This document shows positions 25,455-38,868 of a stretch of DNA of 64,000 nucleotides, one piece after another. Position 1 is the stretch's first letter, and each line of letters begins with the position of its first letter. The notes beneath the pieces are model-generated. The model had not been told where the DNA came from. It worked only from the letters and a program-made list of their open reading frames with translations, and did no database searches. Both the position numbers and the translations under genes were made by a program. The stretch lies in contig CP114481.1 in assembly GCA_027186245.1 (NCBI GenBank), forward strand, positions 18,631,501-18,695,500, read 5' to 3'. The DNA comes from Coriaria nepalensis (Eukaryota > Streptophyta > Magnoliopsida > Cucurbitales > Coriariaceae).

Positions 25455-27160
25455 CTATTGAAGGCAACTATGCATTTTTTTAGCCTTAAAGCCATATTAT
25501 TGCGTCTCTTTTAGTCATTAACTCATTCTAAATTACTTTAAACGAAATTCGGCCTTTAAACATGACTTTCGTGCATAACTTGCAGTTAATCTATTGAAGG
25601 CAACAATGCATTTGTTTAGCCTTAAAGTCATGTCATTGAGTCTCATCCAGTCATTAAATCATTCTAAATTAATTTGAACGAATTCTATTTTCGCCCTTCA
25701 AACATGATTTTCTTTCATAACTTCCAATTAATTTATTGACGACAGCAATGCATTATTTTAGCTTAAAAAAGTATTTCATTCAGTCTTTTCATATCATTAA
25801 ATTGTTTGAAAGCACTTCGAACAAATTCTATTTGTGCATTTAAGACACGACTTTCATGCATAAGTTGCAATTGATCTATTGAAGGCAACTATGCATTTTT
25901 TTAGCTTTAAAATCATATTATTGCGTCTCTTTTAGTTATTAAATCATTCCAAATCGCTTCGAACGAAATTCGGCCTTTAAACATGACTTTCGTGCGTAAC
26001 TTGCAGTTAATCTATTGAAGGCAACAATGCATTTGTTTAGCCTTAAAGTCATGTCATTGAGTCTCATCCACGCATTAAATCATTCTAAATTAAGTTGAAC
26101 GAATTCTATTTTCGCCCTTGAAACATGATTTTCTTACATAACTAGCAATTAATCCATTGAAGACAACAATGCATTATTTTAGCCTTAAAAAGTATATCAT
26201 TCAGTCTTTTCATATCATTAAATTGTTTGAAAGCACTTCGAACAAATTCTATATTTGCATTTAAGACACGACTTTCATGCATAAGTTGCAATTGATCTAT
26301 TGAAGGCAACTATGCATTTTTTTAGCCTTAAAATCATATTATTGCGTCTCTTTTAGTCATTAAATCATTCTAAATGGCTTCGAACGAAATTCGGCCTTTA
26401 AACATGACTTTCGTGCATAACTTGCAGTTATTCTATTGATGGCAACAATGTATTTGTTTAGCCTTAAAGTCATGTCATTGAGTCTCATCCAGTCATTAAA
26501 TCATTCTAAATTAAGTTGAACGAATTCTATTTTCGCCCTTTAAACATGATTTTCTTACATAACTTGCAATTAATTTATTGACGACAACAATGCAGTATTT
26601 TAGCTTTAAAAAGTATTTCATTCAGTCTTTTCATATCATTAAATTGTTTGAAAGCACTTCGAACCAATTCTATTTGTGCATTTAAGACACGACTTTCATG
26701 CATAACTTGTAATTGATCTATTGAAGGCAACTATGCATTTTTTTAGCCTTAAAGTCATATTATTGCGTCTCTTTTAGTCATTAAATCATTCTAAATTACT
26801 TCAAACGAAATTCGGCCTTTAAACATGACTTTCGTGCATAACTTGTAGTTAATCTATTGAAGGCAACAATGCATTTGTTTAGCCTTAAAGTCATGTCATT
26901 GAGTCTCATCCAGTCATTAAATCATTCTAAATTAAGTTGAACGAATTCTATTTTCGCCTTTCAAACATGATTTTCTTACATAACTTGCAATTAATTTATT
27001 GACGACAACGATGCATTATTTTAGCTTTAAAAAGTATTTCATTCAGTCTTTTCATATCATTAAATTGTTTGAAAGCACTTCGAACAAATTCTATATTTGC
27101 ATTTAAGACACGACTTTCATGCATAAGTTGCAATTGATCTATTGAAGGCAACTATGCATT
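25455..27160 (+). repeat. 2526-bp duplication, copy 1 (partner 27981-29686)
   Basis: Begins with 'ttaaagccatatt' (25487), then 'taactcattc', a B with 'cttccaatta' and 'gacagcaatg', 'gcttaaaaaag', and further rare variants in order. All recur 2526 bp (six trimers) downstream with about six or seven differences. Confidence 0.88.
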
Positions 27161-27980
27161 TTTTTTGCTTTAAAATCATATTATTGCGTCTCTTTTAGTC
27201 ATTAAATCATTCTAAATGACTTCAAACGAAATTCGGCCTTTAAACATGACTTTCGTGCATAACTTGCCGTTAATCTATTGAAAGCAACAATGCATTTTTT
27301 TAGCTTTAAAGTCATGTCATTGAGTTTCATCCAGTCATTAAATCATTCTAAATTAAGTTGAATGAATTCTATTTTCGCCCTTCAAACATGATTTTCTTAC
27401 ATAACTAGCAATTAATCTATTGACGACAACAATGCAGTATTTTAGCCTTAAAAAGTATATCATTCAGTCTTTTCATATCATTAAATTGTTTGAAAGCACT
27501 TCGAACAAATTCTATATTTGCATTTAAGACACGACTTTCATGCATAAGTTGCAATTGATCTATTGAAGGCAACTATGCATTTTTTTAGCTTTAAAATCAT
27601 ATTATTGCGTCTCTTTTAGTCATTAAATCATTCTAAATCGCTTCGAACGAAATTCGGCCTTTAAACATGACTTTCGTGCATAACTTGCAGTTAATCTATT
27701 AAAGGCAACAATGCATTTGTTTAGCCTTAAAGTCATGTCATTGAGTCTCATCCACGCATTAAATCATTCTAAATTAAGTTGAACGAATTCTATTTTCGCC
27801 CTTGAAACATGATTTTCTTACATAACTAGCAATTAATCCATTGAAGACAACAATGCATTATTTTAGCCTTAAAAAGTATATCATTCAGTCTTTTCATATC
27901 ATTAAATTGTTTGAAAGCACTTCGAACAAATTCTATATTTGCATTTAAGACACGACTTTCATGCATAAGTTGCAATTGAT

Positions 27981-29686
27981 CTATTGAAGGCAACTATGCA
28001 TTTTTTTAGCCTTAAAGCCATATTATTGCGTCTCTTTTAGTCATTAACTCATTCTAAATTACTTTAAACGAAATTCGGCCTTTAAACATGACTTTCGTGC
28101 ATAACTTGCAGTTAATCTATTGAAGGCAACAATGCATTTGTTTAGCCTTAAAGTCATGTCATTGAGTCTCATCCAGTCATTAAATCATTCTAAATTAATT
28201 TGAACGAATTCTATTTTCGCCCTTCAAACATGATTTTCTTACATAACTTCCAATTAATTTATTGACGACAGCAATGCATTATTTTAGCTTAAAAAAGTAT
28301 TTCATTCAGTCTTTTCATATCATTAAATTGTTTGAAAGCACTTCGAACAAATTCTATTTGTGCATTTAAGACACGACTTTCATGCATAAGTTGCAATTGA
28401 TCTATTGAAGGCAACTATGCATTTTTTTAGCTTTAAAATCATATTATTGCGTCTCTTTTAGTTATTAAATCATTCCAAATCGCTTCGAACGAAATTCGGC
28501 CTTTAAACATGACTTTCGTGCGTAACTTGCAGTTAATCTATTGAAGGCAACAATGCATTTGTTTAGCCTTAAAGTCATGTCATTGAGTCTCATCCACGCA
28601 TTAAATCATTCTAAATTAAGTTGAACGAATTCTATTTTCGCCCTTGAAACATGATTTTCTTACATAACTAGCAATTAATCCATTGAAGACAACAATGCAT
28701 TATTTTAGCCTTAAAAAGTATATCATTCAGTCTTTTCATATCATTAAATTGTTTGAAAGCACTTCGAACAAATTCTATATTTGCATTTAAGACACGACTT
28801 TCATGCATAAGTTGCAATTGATCTATTGAAGGCAACTATGCATTTTTTTAGCCTTAAAATCATATTATTGCGTCTCTTTTAGTCATTAAATCATTCTAAA
28901 TGGCTTCGAACGAAATTCGGCCTTTAAACATGACTTTCGTGCATAACTTGCAGTTATTCTATTGATGGCAACAATGTATTTGTTTAGCCTTAAAGTCATG
29001 TCATTGAGTCTCATCCAGTCATTAAATCATTCTAAATTAAGTTGAACGAATTCTATTTTCGCCCTTTAAACATGATTTTCTTACATAACTTGCAATTAAT
29101 TTATTGACGACAACAATGCAGTATTTTAGCTTTAAAAAGTATTTCATTCAGTCTTTTCATATCATTAAATTGTTTGAAAGCACTTCGAACCAATTCTATT
29201 TGTGCATTTAAGACACGACTTTCATGCATAACTTGTAATTGATCTATTGAAGGCAACTATGCATTTTTTTAGCCTTAAAGTCATATTATTGCGTCTCTTT
29301 TAGTCATTAAATCATTCTAAATTACTTCAAACGAAATTCGGCCTTTAAACATGACTTTCGTGCATAACTTGTAGTTAATCTATTGAAGGCAACAATGCAT
29401 TTGCTTAGCCTTAAAGTCATGTCATTGAGTCTCATCCAGTCATTAAATCATTCTAAATTAAGTTGGACGAATTCTATTTTCGCCTTTCAAACATGATTTT
29501 CTTACATAACTTGCAATTAATTTATTGACGACAACAATGCATTATTTTAGCTTTAAAAAGTATTTCATTCAGTCTTTTCATATCATTAAATTGTTGGAAA
29601 GCACTTCGAACAAATTCTATATTTGCATTTAAGACACGACTTTCATGCATAAGTTGCAATTGATCTATTGAAGGCAACTATGCATT
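27981..29686 (+). repeat. 2526-bp duplication, copy 2
   Basis: Second copy with private changes 'ttgcttagcc' (about 29401), 'gttggacg' (29463) and 'ttgttggaaag' (about 29591). Similarity continues weakly to about 29875. An older relative of the left edge lies at 19795. Confidence 0.88.
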
Positions 29687-30495
29687 TTTTTAGCTTTAAA
29701 ATCATATTATTGCGTCTCTTTTAGTCATTAAATCATTCTAAATTACTTCAAACGAAATTCGGCCTTTAAACATGACTTTCGTGCATAACTTGCTGTTAAT
29801 CTATTGAAAGCAACAATGCATTTTTTTAGCTTTAAAGTCATGTCATTGAGTCTCATCCAGTCATTAAATCATTCTAAATTAAGTTGAACGAATTCTATTT
29901 GTGCCCTTCAAACATGATTTTTTTACATAACTAGCAATTAATTTATTGACGACAACAATGCATTATTTTAGCTTTAAAAAGTATTTCATTCAGTCTTTTC
30001 ATATCATTAAATTGTTTGAAAGCACTTCGAACCACTTCTATTTGTGCATTTAAGACACGACTTTCATGCATAAGTTGCAATTGATCTATTGAAGGCAACT
30101 ATGCATTTTTTTAGCTTTAAAATCATACTATTGCGTCTCTTTTAGTCATTAAATCATTCTAAATCGCTTCGAACGAAATTCGGCCTTTAAACATGACTTT
30201 CGTGCATAACTTGCAGTTAATCTATTGAAGGCAACAATGCATTTGTTTAGCCTTAAAGTCATGTCATTGAGTCTCATCCAGTCATTAAATCATTCTAAAT
30301 TAAGTTGAACAAATTCTATTTTCGCCCTTCAAACATGATTTTCTTACATAACTAGCAATTATTCTATTGAAGACAACAATGCAGTATTTTAGCCTTAAAA
30401 AGTATATCATTCAGTCTTTTCATATCATTAAATTGTTTGAAAGCACTTCGAACAAATTCTATATTTGCATTTAAGACACGACTCTCACGCATAAG

Positions 30496-30515
30496 TTGCA
30501 ATTTATCATTCTAAA
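30496..30515 (+). other. Type-I junction 4
   Basis: Same 'ttgcaatttatcattc' form, 6531 bp after junction 3. The flanking segments 23.2-24.0 kb and 29.75-30.5 kb also share 'attgaaagcaac' and 'tgatttttttac'. The B after the junction is B1 rather than B2. Confidence 0.9.
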
Positions 30516-31099
30516 TTAAGTTGAACGAATTCTATTTTCGCCCTTCAAACATGATTTTCTTACATAACTAGCAATTAATCTATTGAAGACAACAATGCAG
30601 TATTTTAGCCTTAAAAAGTATATCATTCAGTCTTTTCATATCATTAAATTGTTTGAAAGCACTTCGAACAAATTCTATATTTGCATTTAAGACACGACTT
30701 TCATGCATAAGTTGCAATTGATCTATAGAAGGCAACTATGCATTTTTTTAGCCTTAAAATCATATTATTGCGTCTCTTTTAGTTATTAAATTATCCTAAA
30801 TCGCTTCGAACGAAATTCGGCCTTTAAACATGACTTTCGTGCATAACTTGCTGTTAATCTATTGAAGGCAACAATGCATTTGTTGAGCCTTAAAGTCATG
30901 TCATTGAGTCTCATCCAGTCATTAAATCATTCTAAATTAAGTTGAACGAATTCTATTTTCGCCCTTCAAACATGATTTTTTACATAACTTGCAATTAATT
31001 TATTGACGACAACAATGCATTATTTTAGCTTTAAAAAGTATTTCATTCAGTCTTTTCATATCATTAAATTGTTTGAAAGCAATTCGAACCAATTCTATT

Positions 31100-34000
31100 T
31101 GTGCATTTAAGACACGACTTTCATGCATAACTTGGAATTGATCTATTGAAGGCAACTATGCATTTGGTTGGCCTTAAAATCATATTATTGCGTCTCTTTT
31201 AGTCATTAAATCATTCTAGATTACTTCAAACGAAATTCGGCCTTTAAACATGACTTTCGTGCATAACTTGCAGTTAATCTATTGAAGGCAACAATGCATT
31301 TGTTTAGCCTTAAAGTCATGTCATTGAGTCTCATCCAGTCATTAAATCATTCTAAATTAATTTGAACGAATTCTATTTTCGCCCTTCAAACATGATTTTC
31401 TTACATAACTAGCAATTAATCTATTGAAGACAACAATGCATTATTTTAGCTTTAAAAAGTATTTCATTCAGTCTTTTCAAATCATTAAATTGTTTGAAAG
31501 CACTTCGAACCAATTCTATTTGTGCATTTAAGACACGACTTTCATGCATAACTTGCAATTGATCTATTGAAGGCAACTATGCATTTTTTTAGCCTTAAAG
31601 TCATATTATTGCGTGTCTTTTAGTCATTAAATCATTCTAAATTACTTCAAACGAAATTCGGCCTTTAAACATGACTTTCTTGCATAACTTGCAGTTAATC
31701 TATTAAAGGCAACAATGCATTTGTTTAGCCTTAAAGTCATGTCATTGAGTCTCATCCAGTCATTAAATCATTCTAAATTAAGTTGAACGAATTCTATTTT
31801 CGCCCTTCAAACATGATTTTCTTACATAACTTGCAATTAATTTATTGACGACAACAATGCATTATTTTAGCTTTAAAAAGTATTTCATTCAGTCTTTTCA
31901 TATCATTAAATTGTTTGAAAGCACATCGAACCAATTCTATTTGTGCATTTAAGACACTACTTTCATGCATAACTTGTAATTGATCTATTGAAGGCAACTA
32001 TGCATCTTTTTAGCCTTAAAGTCATATTATTGCGTCTCTTTTAGTCACTAAATCATTCTAAATTACTTCAAACGAAATTCGGCCTTTAAACATGACTTTC
32101 GTGCATAACTTGCAGATAATCTATTGAAGGCAACAATGCATTTGTTTAGCCTTAAAGTCATGTCATTGAGTCTCATCCAATCATTAAATCATTCTAAATT
32201 AAGTTGAACGAATTCTATTTTCGCCCTTTAAACATGATTTTCTTACATAACTTGCAATTAATTTATTGACGACAACAATGCAGTATTTTAGCTTTAAAAA
32301 GTATTTCATTCAGTCTTTTCATATCATTAAATTGTTTGAAAGCACTTCGAACCAATTCTATTTGTGCATTTAAGACACAACTTTCATGGATAACTTGTAA
32401 TTGATCTATTGAAGGCAACTATGCGTCTTTTTAGCCTTAAAGTCATATTATTGCGTCTCTTTTAGTCACTAAATCATTCTAAATTATTTCAAACGAAATT
32501 CGGCCTTTAAACATGACTTTCGTGCATAACTTGCAGATAATCTATTGAAGGCAACAATGCATTTGTTTAGCCTTACAGTCATGTCATTGAGTCTCATCCA
32601 GTCATTAAATCATTCTAAATTAATTTGAACGAATTCTATTTTCGCCCTTCAAACATGATTTTCTTACATAACTAGCAATTAATCTATTGATGACAACAAT
32701 GTAGTATTTTAGCCTTAAAAAGTATTTCATTCAGTCTTTTCAAATCATTAAATTGTTTGAAAGCACTTCGAACCACTTCTATTTGTGCATTTAAGACACG
32801 ACTTTCATGCATAACTTGCAATTGATCTATTGAAGGCAACTATGAATTTTTTTAGCCTTAAAGTCATATTATTGCGTCTCTTTTAGTCATTAAATCACTC
32901 TAAATTACTCCAAACGAAATTCGGCCTTTAAACATGACTTTCTTGCATAACTTGCAGTTAATCTATTAAAGGCAACAATGCATTTGTTTAGCCTTAAAGT
33001 CATGTCATTGAGTCTCATCCAGTCATTAAATCATTCTAAATTAAGTTGAACGAATTCTATTTTCGCCCTTCAAACATGATTTTCTTACATAACTTGCAAT
33101 TAATTTATTGACGACAACAATGCATTATTTTAGCTTTAAAAAGTATTTCATTCAGTCTTTTCATATCATTAAATTGTTTGAAAGCACTTCGAACCAATTC
33201 TATTTGTGCATTTAAGACACGACTTTCATGCATAACTTGTAATTGATCTATTGAAGGCAACTATGCATCTTTTTAGCCTTAAAGTCATATTATTGCGTCT
33301 CTTTTAGTCACTAAATCATTCTAAATTACTTCAAACGAAATTCGGCCTTTAAACATGACTTTCGTGCATAACTTGCAGATAATCTATTGAAGGCAACAAT
33401 GCATTTGTTTAGCCTTACAGTCATGTCATTGAGTCTCATCCAGTCATTAAATCATTCTAAATTAATTTGAACGAATTCTATTTTCGCCCTTCAAACATGA
33501 TTTTCTTACATAACTAGCAATTAATCTATTGATGACAACAATGCAGTATTTTAGCCTTAAAAAGTATTTCATTCAGTCTTTTCAAATCATTAAATTGTTT
33601 GAAAGCACTTCGAACCACTTCTATTTGTGCATTTAAGACACGACTTTCATGCATAACTTGCAATTGATCTATTGAAGGCAACTATGAATTTTTTTAGCCT
33701 TAAAGTCATATTATTGCGTCTCTTTTAGTCATTAAATCATTCTAAATTACTTCAAACGAAATTCGGCCTTTAAACATGACTTTCTTGCATAACTTGCAGT
33801 TAATCTATTCAAGGCAACAATGCATTTGTTTAGCCTTAAAGTCATGTCATTGAGTCTCATCGAGTCATTAAATCATTCTAAATTAAGTTGAACGAATTCT
33901 ATTTTCGCCCTTCAAACATGATTTTCTTACATAACTTGCAATTAATTTATTGACGACAACAATGCATTATTTTAGCTTTAAAAAGTATTTCATTCAGTCT

Positions 34001-36120
34001 TTTCATATCATTAAATTGTTTGAAAGCACTTCGAACCAATTCTATTTGTGCATTTAAGACACGACTTTCATGCATAACTTGTAATTGATCTATTGAAGGC
34101 AACTATGCATCTTTTTAGCCTTAAAGTCATATTATTGCGTCTCTTTTAGTCACTAAATCATTCTAAATTACTTCAAACGAAATTCGGCCTTTAAACATGA
34201 CTTTCGTGCATAACTTGCAGATAATCTATTGAAGGCAACAATGCATTTGTTTAGCCTTAAAGTCATGTCATTGAGTCTCATCCAGTCATTAAATCATTCT
34301 AAATTAATTTGAACGAATTCTATTTTCGCCCTTCAAACATGATTTTCTTACATAACTAGCAATTAATCTATTGAAGACAACAATGCAGTATTTTAGCCTT
34401 AAAAAGTATATCATTCAGTCTTTTCATATCATTAAATTGTTTGAAAGCACTTCGAACCAATTCTATTTGTGCATTTAAGACACGACTTTCATGCATAACT
34501 TGTAATTGATCTATTGAAGACAACTATGCATCGTTTTAGCCTTAAAGTCATATTATTGCGTCTCTTTTAGTCACTAAATCATTCTAAATTATTTCAAACG
34601 AAATTCGGCCTTTAAACATGACTTTCGTGCATAACTTGCAGATAATCTATTGAAGGCAACAATGCATTTGTTTAGCCTTACAGTCATGTCATTGAGTCTC
34701 ATCCAGTCATTAAATCATTCTAAATTAATTTGAACGAATTCTATTTTCGCCCTTCAAACATGATTTTCTTACATAACTAGCAATTAATCTATTGATGACA
34801 ACAATGCAGTATTTTAGCCTTAAAAAGTATATCATTCAGTCTTTTCATATCATTAAATTGTTTGAAAGCACTTCGAACCAATTCTATTTGTGCATTTAAG
34901 ACACGACTTTCATGCATAACTTGTAATTGATCTATTGAAGGCAACTATGCATATTTTTAGCCTTAAAGTCATATTATTGCGTCTCTTTTAGTCATTAAAT
35001 CATTCTAAATTACTTCAAACGAAATTCGGCCTTTAAACATGACTTTCTTGCATAACTTGCAGTTAATCTATTAAAGGCAACAATGCATTTGTTTAGCCTT
35101 AAAGTCATGTCATTGAGTCTCATCGAGTCATTAAATCATTCTAAATTAAGTTGAACGAATTCTATTTTCGCCCTTCAAACATGATTTTCTTACATAACTT
35201 GCAATTAATTTATTGATGACAACAATGCAGTATTTTAGCCTTAAAAAGTATATCATTCAGTCTTTTCATATCATTAAATTGTTTGAAAGCACTTCGAACC
35301 AATTCTATTTGTGCATTTAAGACACGACTTTCATGCATAACTTGTAATTGATCTATTGAAGGCAACTATGTATATTTTTAGCCTTAAAGTCATATTATTG
35401 CGTCTCTTTTAGTCACTAAATCATTCTAAATTATTTCAAACGAAATTCGGCCTTTAAACATGACTTTCGTGCATAACTTGCATATAATCTATTGAAGGCA
35501 ACAATGCATTTGTTTAGCCTTACAGTCATGTCATTGAGTCTCATCCAGTCATTAAATCATTCTAAATTAATTTGAACGAATTCTATTTTCGCCCTTCAAA
35601 CATGATTTTCTTACATAACTAGCAATTAATCTATTGATGACAACAATGCAGTATTTTAGCCTTAAAAAGTATATCATTCAGCCTTTTCATATCATTAAAT
35701 TGTTTGAAAGCACTTCGAACCAATTCTATTTGTGCATTTAAGACACGACTTTCATGCATAACTTATAATAGATCTATTGAAGGCAACTATGCATTTTTTT
35801 AGCCTTAAAGTCATATTATTGCGTCTCTTTTAGTCATTAAATCATTCTAAATTACTTCAAACGAAATTCAGCCTTTAAACATGACTTTCGTGCATAACTT
35901 GCAGTTAATCTATTGAAGGCAACAATGCATTTGTTTAGCCTCAAAGTCTTGTCATTGAGTCTCATCCAGTCATTAAATCATTCTAAACTAAGTTGAACGA
36001 ATTCTATTTTCGCCCTTGAAACATGATTTTCTTACATAACTAGCAATTAATCTATTGAAGACAACAATGCAGTATTTTAGCCTTAAAAAGTATATCAATC
36101 AGTCTTTTCATATCAATAAA
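31100..36120 (+). repeat. Domain with only C2 and A2 monomers
   Basis: All twelve A monomers from about 31.2 to 35.9 kb are A2 ('tacttcaaac', 'tatttcaaac' or a one-base variant), and all C monomers are C2. B still alternates between B1 and B2. Diagnostic variants are 'gtcactaaatc', 'cttgcagataatc' (32110, 32531, 33373, 34215, 34636; variant at about 35478), 'ttacagtcatg', 'gatgacaac' and 'atgcatcttttt'. Steps between them are 421 or 842 bp. Elsewhere such a pure stretch of C2-A2 is not seen. No truncations occur here. Confidence 0.86.
32432..34115 (+). repeat. Two 842-bp hexamer copies in tandem
   Basis: 32432-33273 and 33274-34115 repeat the order A2 with 'cagataatc', B1 with 'ttacagtc' and 'gatgac', C2 with 'ccacttctatttg' and 'tatgaattttt', A2 with 'tcttgcataac', B2, C2 with 'atgcatcttttt'. 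This is the clearest case of the six-monomer unit being copied as a block. Confidence 0.85.
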
Positions 36121-36204
36121 TTGTTTGAAAGCACTTCGAACAAATTCTATATTTGCATTTAAGACACGACTTTCATGCATAAGTTGCAATTGATCTATAA
36201 AAGG

Positions 36205-37605
36205 CAACTATGCATTTTTTGAGCCTTAAAATCATATTATTGCGTCTCTTTTAGTCATTAAATCATTCTAAATCGCTTCGAACGAAATTCGGCCTTTAAA
36301 CATGACTTTCGTGCATAACTTGCAGTTAATCTATTGAAGGCAACAATGCATTTGTTTAGCCTTAAAGTCATGTCATTGAGTCTCATCCAGTCATTAAATC
36401 ATTCTAAATTAAGTTGAACGAATTCTATTTTCGCCCATCAAACATGATTTTCTTACATAACTTGCAATTAATTTATTGAGGACAACAATGCATTATTTTA
36501 GATTTAAAAAGTATTTCATTTAGTCTTTCATATCATTAAATTGTTTGAAAGGACTTCGAACCAATTCTATTTGTGCACTTAAGACACGACTTTCATGCAT
36601 AACTTGTAATTGATCTATTTAATGCAACTATGCATATTTTTAGCCTTAAAGTCATATTATTGCGTCTCTTTTAGTCATTAAATCATTCTAAATTACTTCA
36701 AACGAAATTCGGTCTTTAAACATGACTTTCGTGCTTAACTTGCAGTTAATCTATTGAAGGCAACAATGCATTTTGTTTAGCCTTAAAGTCATGTCATTGA
36801 CTCTCATCCAGTCATTAAATCATTCTAAATTAATTTGAACGAATTCTATTTTCGCCCTTCAAACATGATTTTCTTACATAACTAGCAATTAATTTATTGA
36901 ATACAACAATGCAGTATTTTAGCCTTAGAAAGTATATCATTCAGACTTTTCATATCATTAAATTGTTTGAAAGCACTTCGAACAAATTCTATATTTGCAT
37001 TTAAGACACGACTTTCATGCATAAGTTGCAATTGATCTATTGAAGGAAACTATGCATTTTTTGAGCCTTAAAATCATATTATTGCGTCTCTTTTAGTCAT
37101 TAAATCATTCTAAATCGCTTCGAACGAAATTCAGCCTTTAAACATGACTTTCGTGCATAACTTGCAGTTAATCTATTGAAGGCAACAATGCATTTGTTTA
37201 GCCTTAAAGTCATGTCATTGAGTCTCATCCAGTCATTAAATCATTCTAAATTAAGTTGAACGAGTTCTATTTTCGCCCATCAAACATGATTTTCTTACAT
37301 AACTTGCAATTAATTTATTGACGACAACAATGCAGTATTTTAGCCTTAAAAAGTATATCATTCAGTCTTTTCATATCATTAAATTGCTTGAAAGCACTTC
37401 GAACAAATTCTATATTTGTATTTAAGACACGACTTTCATGCATAAGTTGCAATTCATCTATAGAAGGCAACTATGCATTTTTTGAGCCTTAAAATCATAT
37501 TATTGCGTCTCTTCTAGTCATTAAATCATTCTAAATCGCTTCGAACGAAATTCGGCCTTTAAACATGACTTTCGTGCATAACTTGCAGTTAATATATTGA
37601 AGGCA
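36205..37605 (+). repeat. 1263-bp duplication, copy 1 (partner 37468-38868)
   Basis: Shared rare variants: 'tttagatttaaaaag' and 'agtctttcatatc' (36500s), 'tatttaatgcaac' (36616), 'cggtcttt' (36711), 'attttgtttag' (36771), 'gaaggaaac', 'gagttctatt' and 'aaattgcttg'. All recur at +1263 (three trimers) with very few differences, such as 'gaggac' vs 'gacgac' and 'gaatacaac' vs 'gaagacaac'. Confidence 0.9.
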
Positions 37606-38868
37606 ACAATGCATTTGTTTAGCCTTAAAGTCATGTCATTGAGTCTCATCCAGTCATTAAATCATTCTAAATTAAGTTGAACGAATTCTATTTTCGCCCA
37701 TCAAACATGATTTTCTTACATAACTTGCAATTAATTTATTGACGACAACAATGCATTATTTTAGATTTAAAAAGTATTTCATTTAGTCTTTCATATCATT
37801 AAATTGTTTGAAAGGACTTCGAACCAATTCTATTTGTGCACTTAAGACACGACTTTCATGCATAACTTGTAATTGATCTATTTAATGCAACTATGCATAT
37901 TTTTAGCCTTAAAGTCATATTATTGCGTCTCTTTTAGTCATTAAATCATTCTAAATTACTTCAAACGAAATTCGGTCTTTAAACATGACTTTCGTGCTTA
38001 ACTTGCAGTTAATCTATTGAAGGCAACAATGCATTTTGTTTAGCCTTAAAGTCATGTCATTGACTCTCATCCAGTCATTAAATCATTCTAAATTAATTTG
38101 AACGAATTCTATTTTCGCCCTTCAAACATGATTTTCTTACATAACTAGCAATTAATTTATTGAAGACAACAATGCAGTATTTTAGCCTTAGAAAGTATAT
38201 CATTCAGACTTTTCATATCATTAAATTGTTTGAAAGCACTTCGAACAAATTCTATATTTGCATTTAAGACACGACTTTCATGCATAAGTTGCAATTGATC
38301 TATTGAAGGAAACTATGCATTTTTTGAGCCTTAAAATCATATTATTGCGTCTCTTTTAGTCATTAAATCATTCTAAATCGCTTCGAACGAAATTCAGCCT
38401 TTAAACATGACTTTCGTGCATAACTTGCAGTTAATCTATTGAAGGCAACAATGCATTTGTTTAGCCTTAAAGTCATGTCATTGAGTCTCATCCAGTCATT
38501 AAATCATTCTAAATTAAGTTGAACGAGTTCTATTTTCGCCCATCAAACATGATTTTCTTACATAACTTGCAATTAATTTATTGACGACAACAATGCAGTA
38601 TTTTAGCCTTAAAAAGTATATCATTCAGTCTTTTCATATCATTAAATTGCTTGAAAGCACTTCGAACAAATTCTATATTTGTATTTAAGACACGACTTTC
38701 ATGCATAAGTTGCAATTCATCTATAGAAGGCAACTATGCATTTTTTGAGCCTTAAAATCATATTATTGCGTCTCTTCTAGTCATTAAATCATTCTAAATC
38801 GCTTCGAACGAAATTCGGCCTTTAAACATGACTTTCGTGCATAACTTGCAGTTAATATATTGAAAGCG
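37468..38868 (+). repeat. 1263-bp duplication, copy 2
   Basis: Copy 2 overlaps the end of the copy 1 match, as expected for a tandem duplication. The match stops at 'atattgaaagcgac' (about 38859) against 'atattgaaggcaac'. Confidence 0.9.

Larger units (their letters stand above)
20650..31100 (+). repeat. Trimer domain with type-I deletion junctions
   Basis: Array of A-B-C trimers in which four C monomers are joined directly to B (near 21011, 21647, 23965 and 30496). B variants with 'gcccttgaaac' and 'catccacgcatt' are frequent. The marker 'ttaaagccatattattgcg' plus 'taactcattc' occurs at 19795 (just upstream), 25491 and 28017. The C/A marker 'tttttttagctttaaaatc' is common. Nothing but satellite is present. 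Confidence 0.85.
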
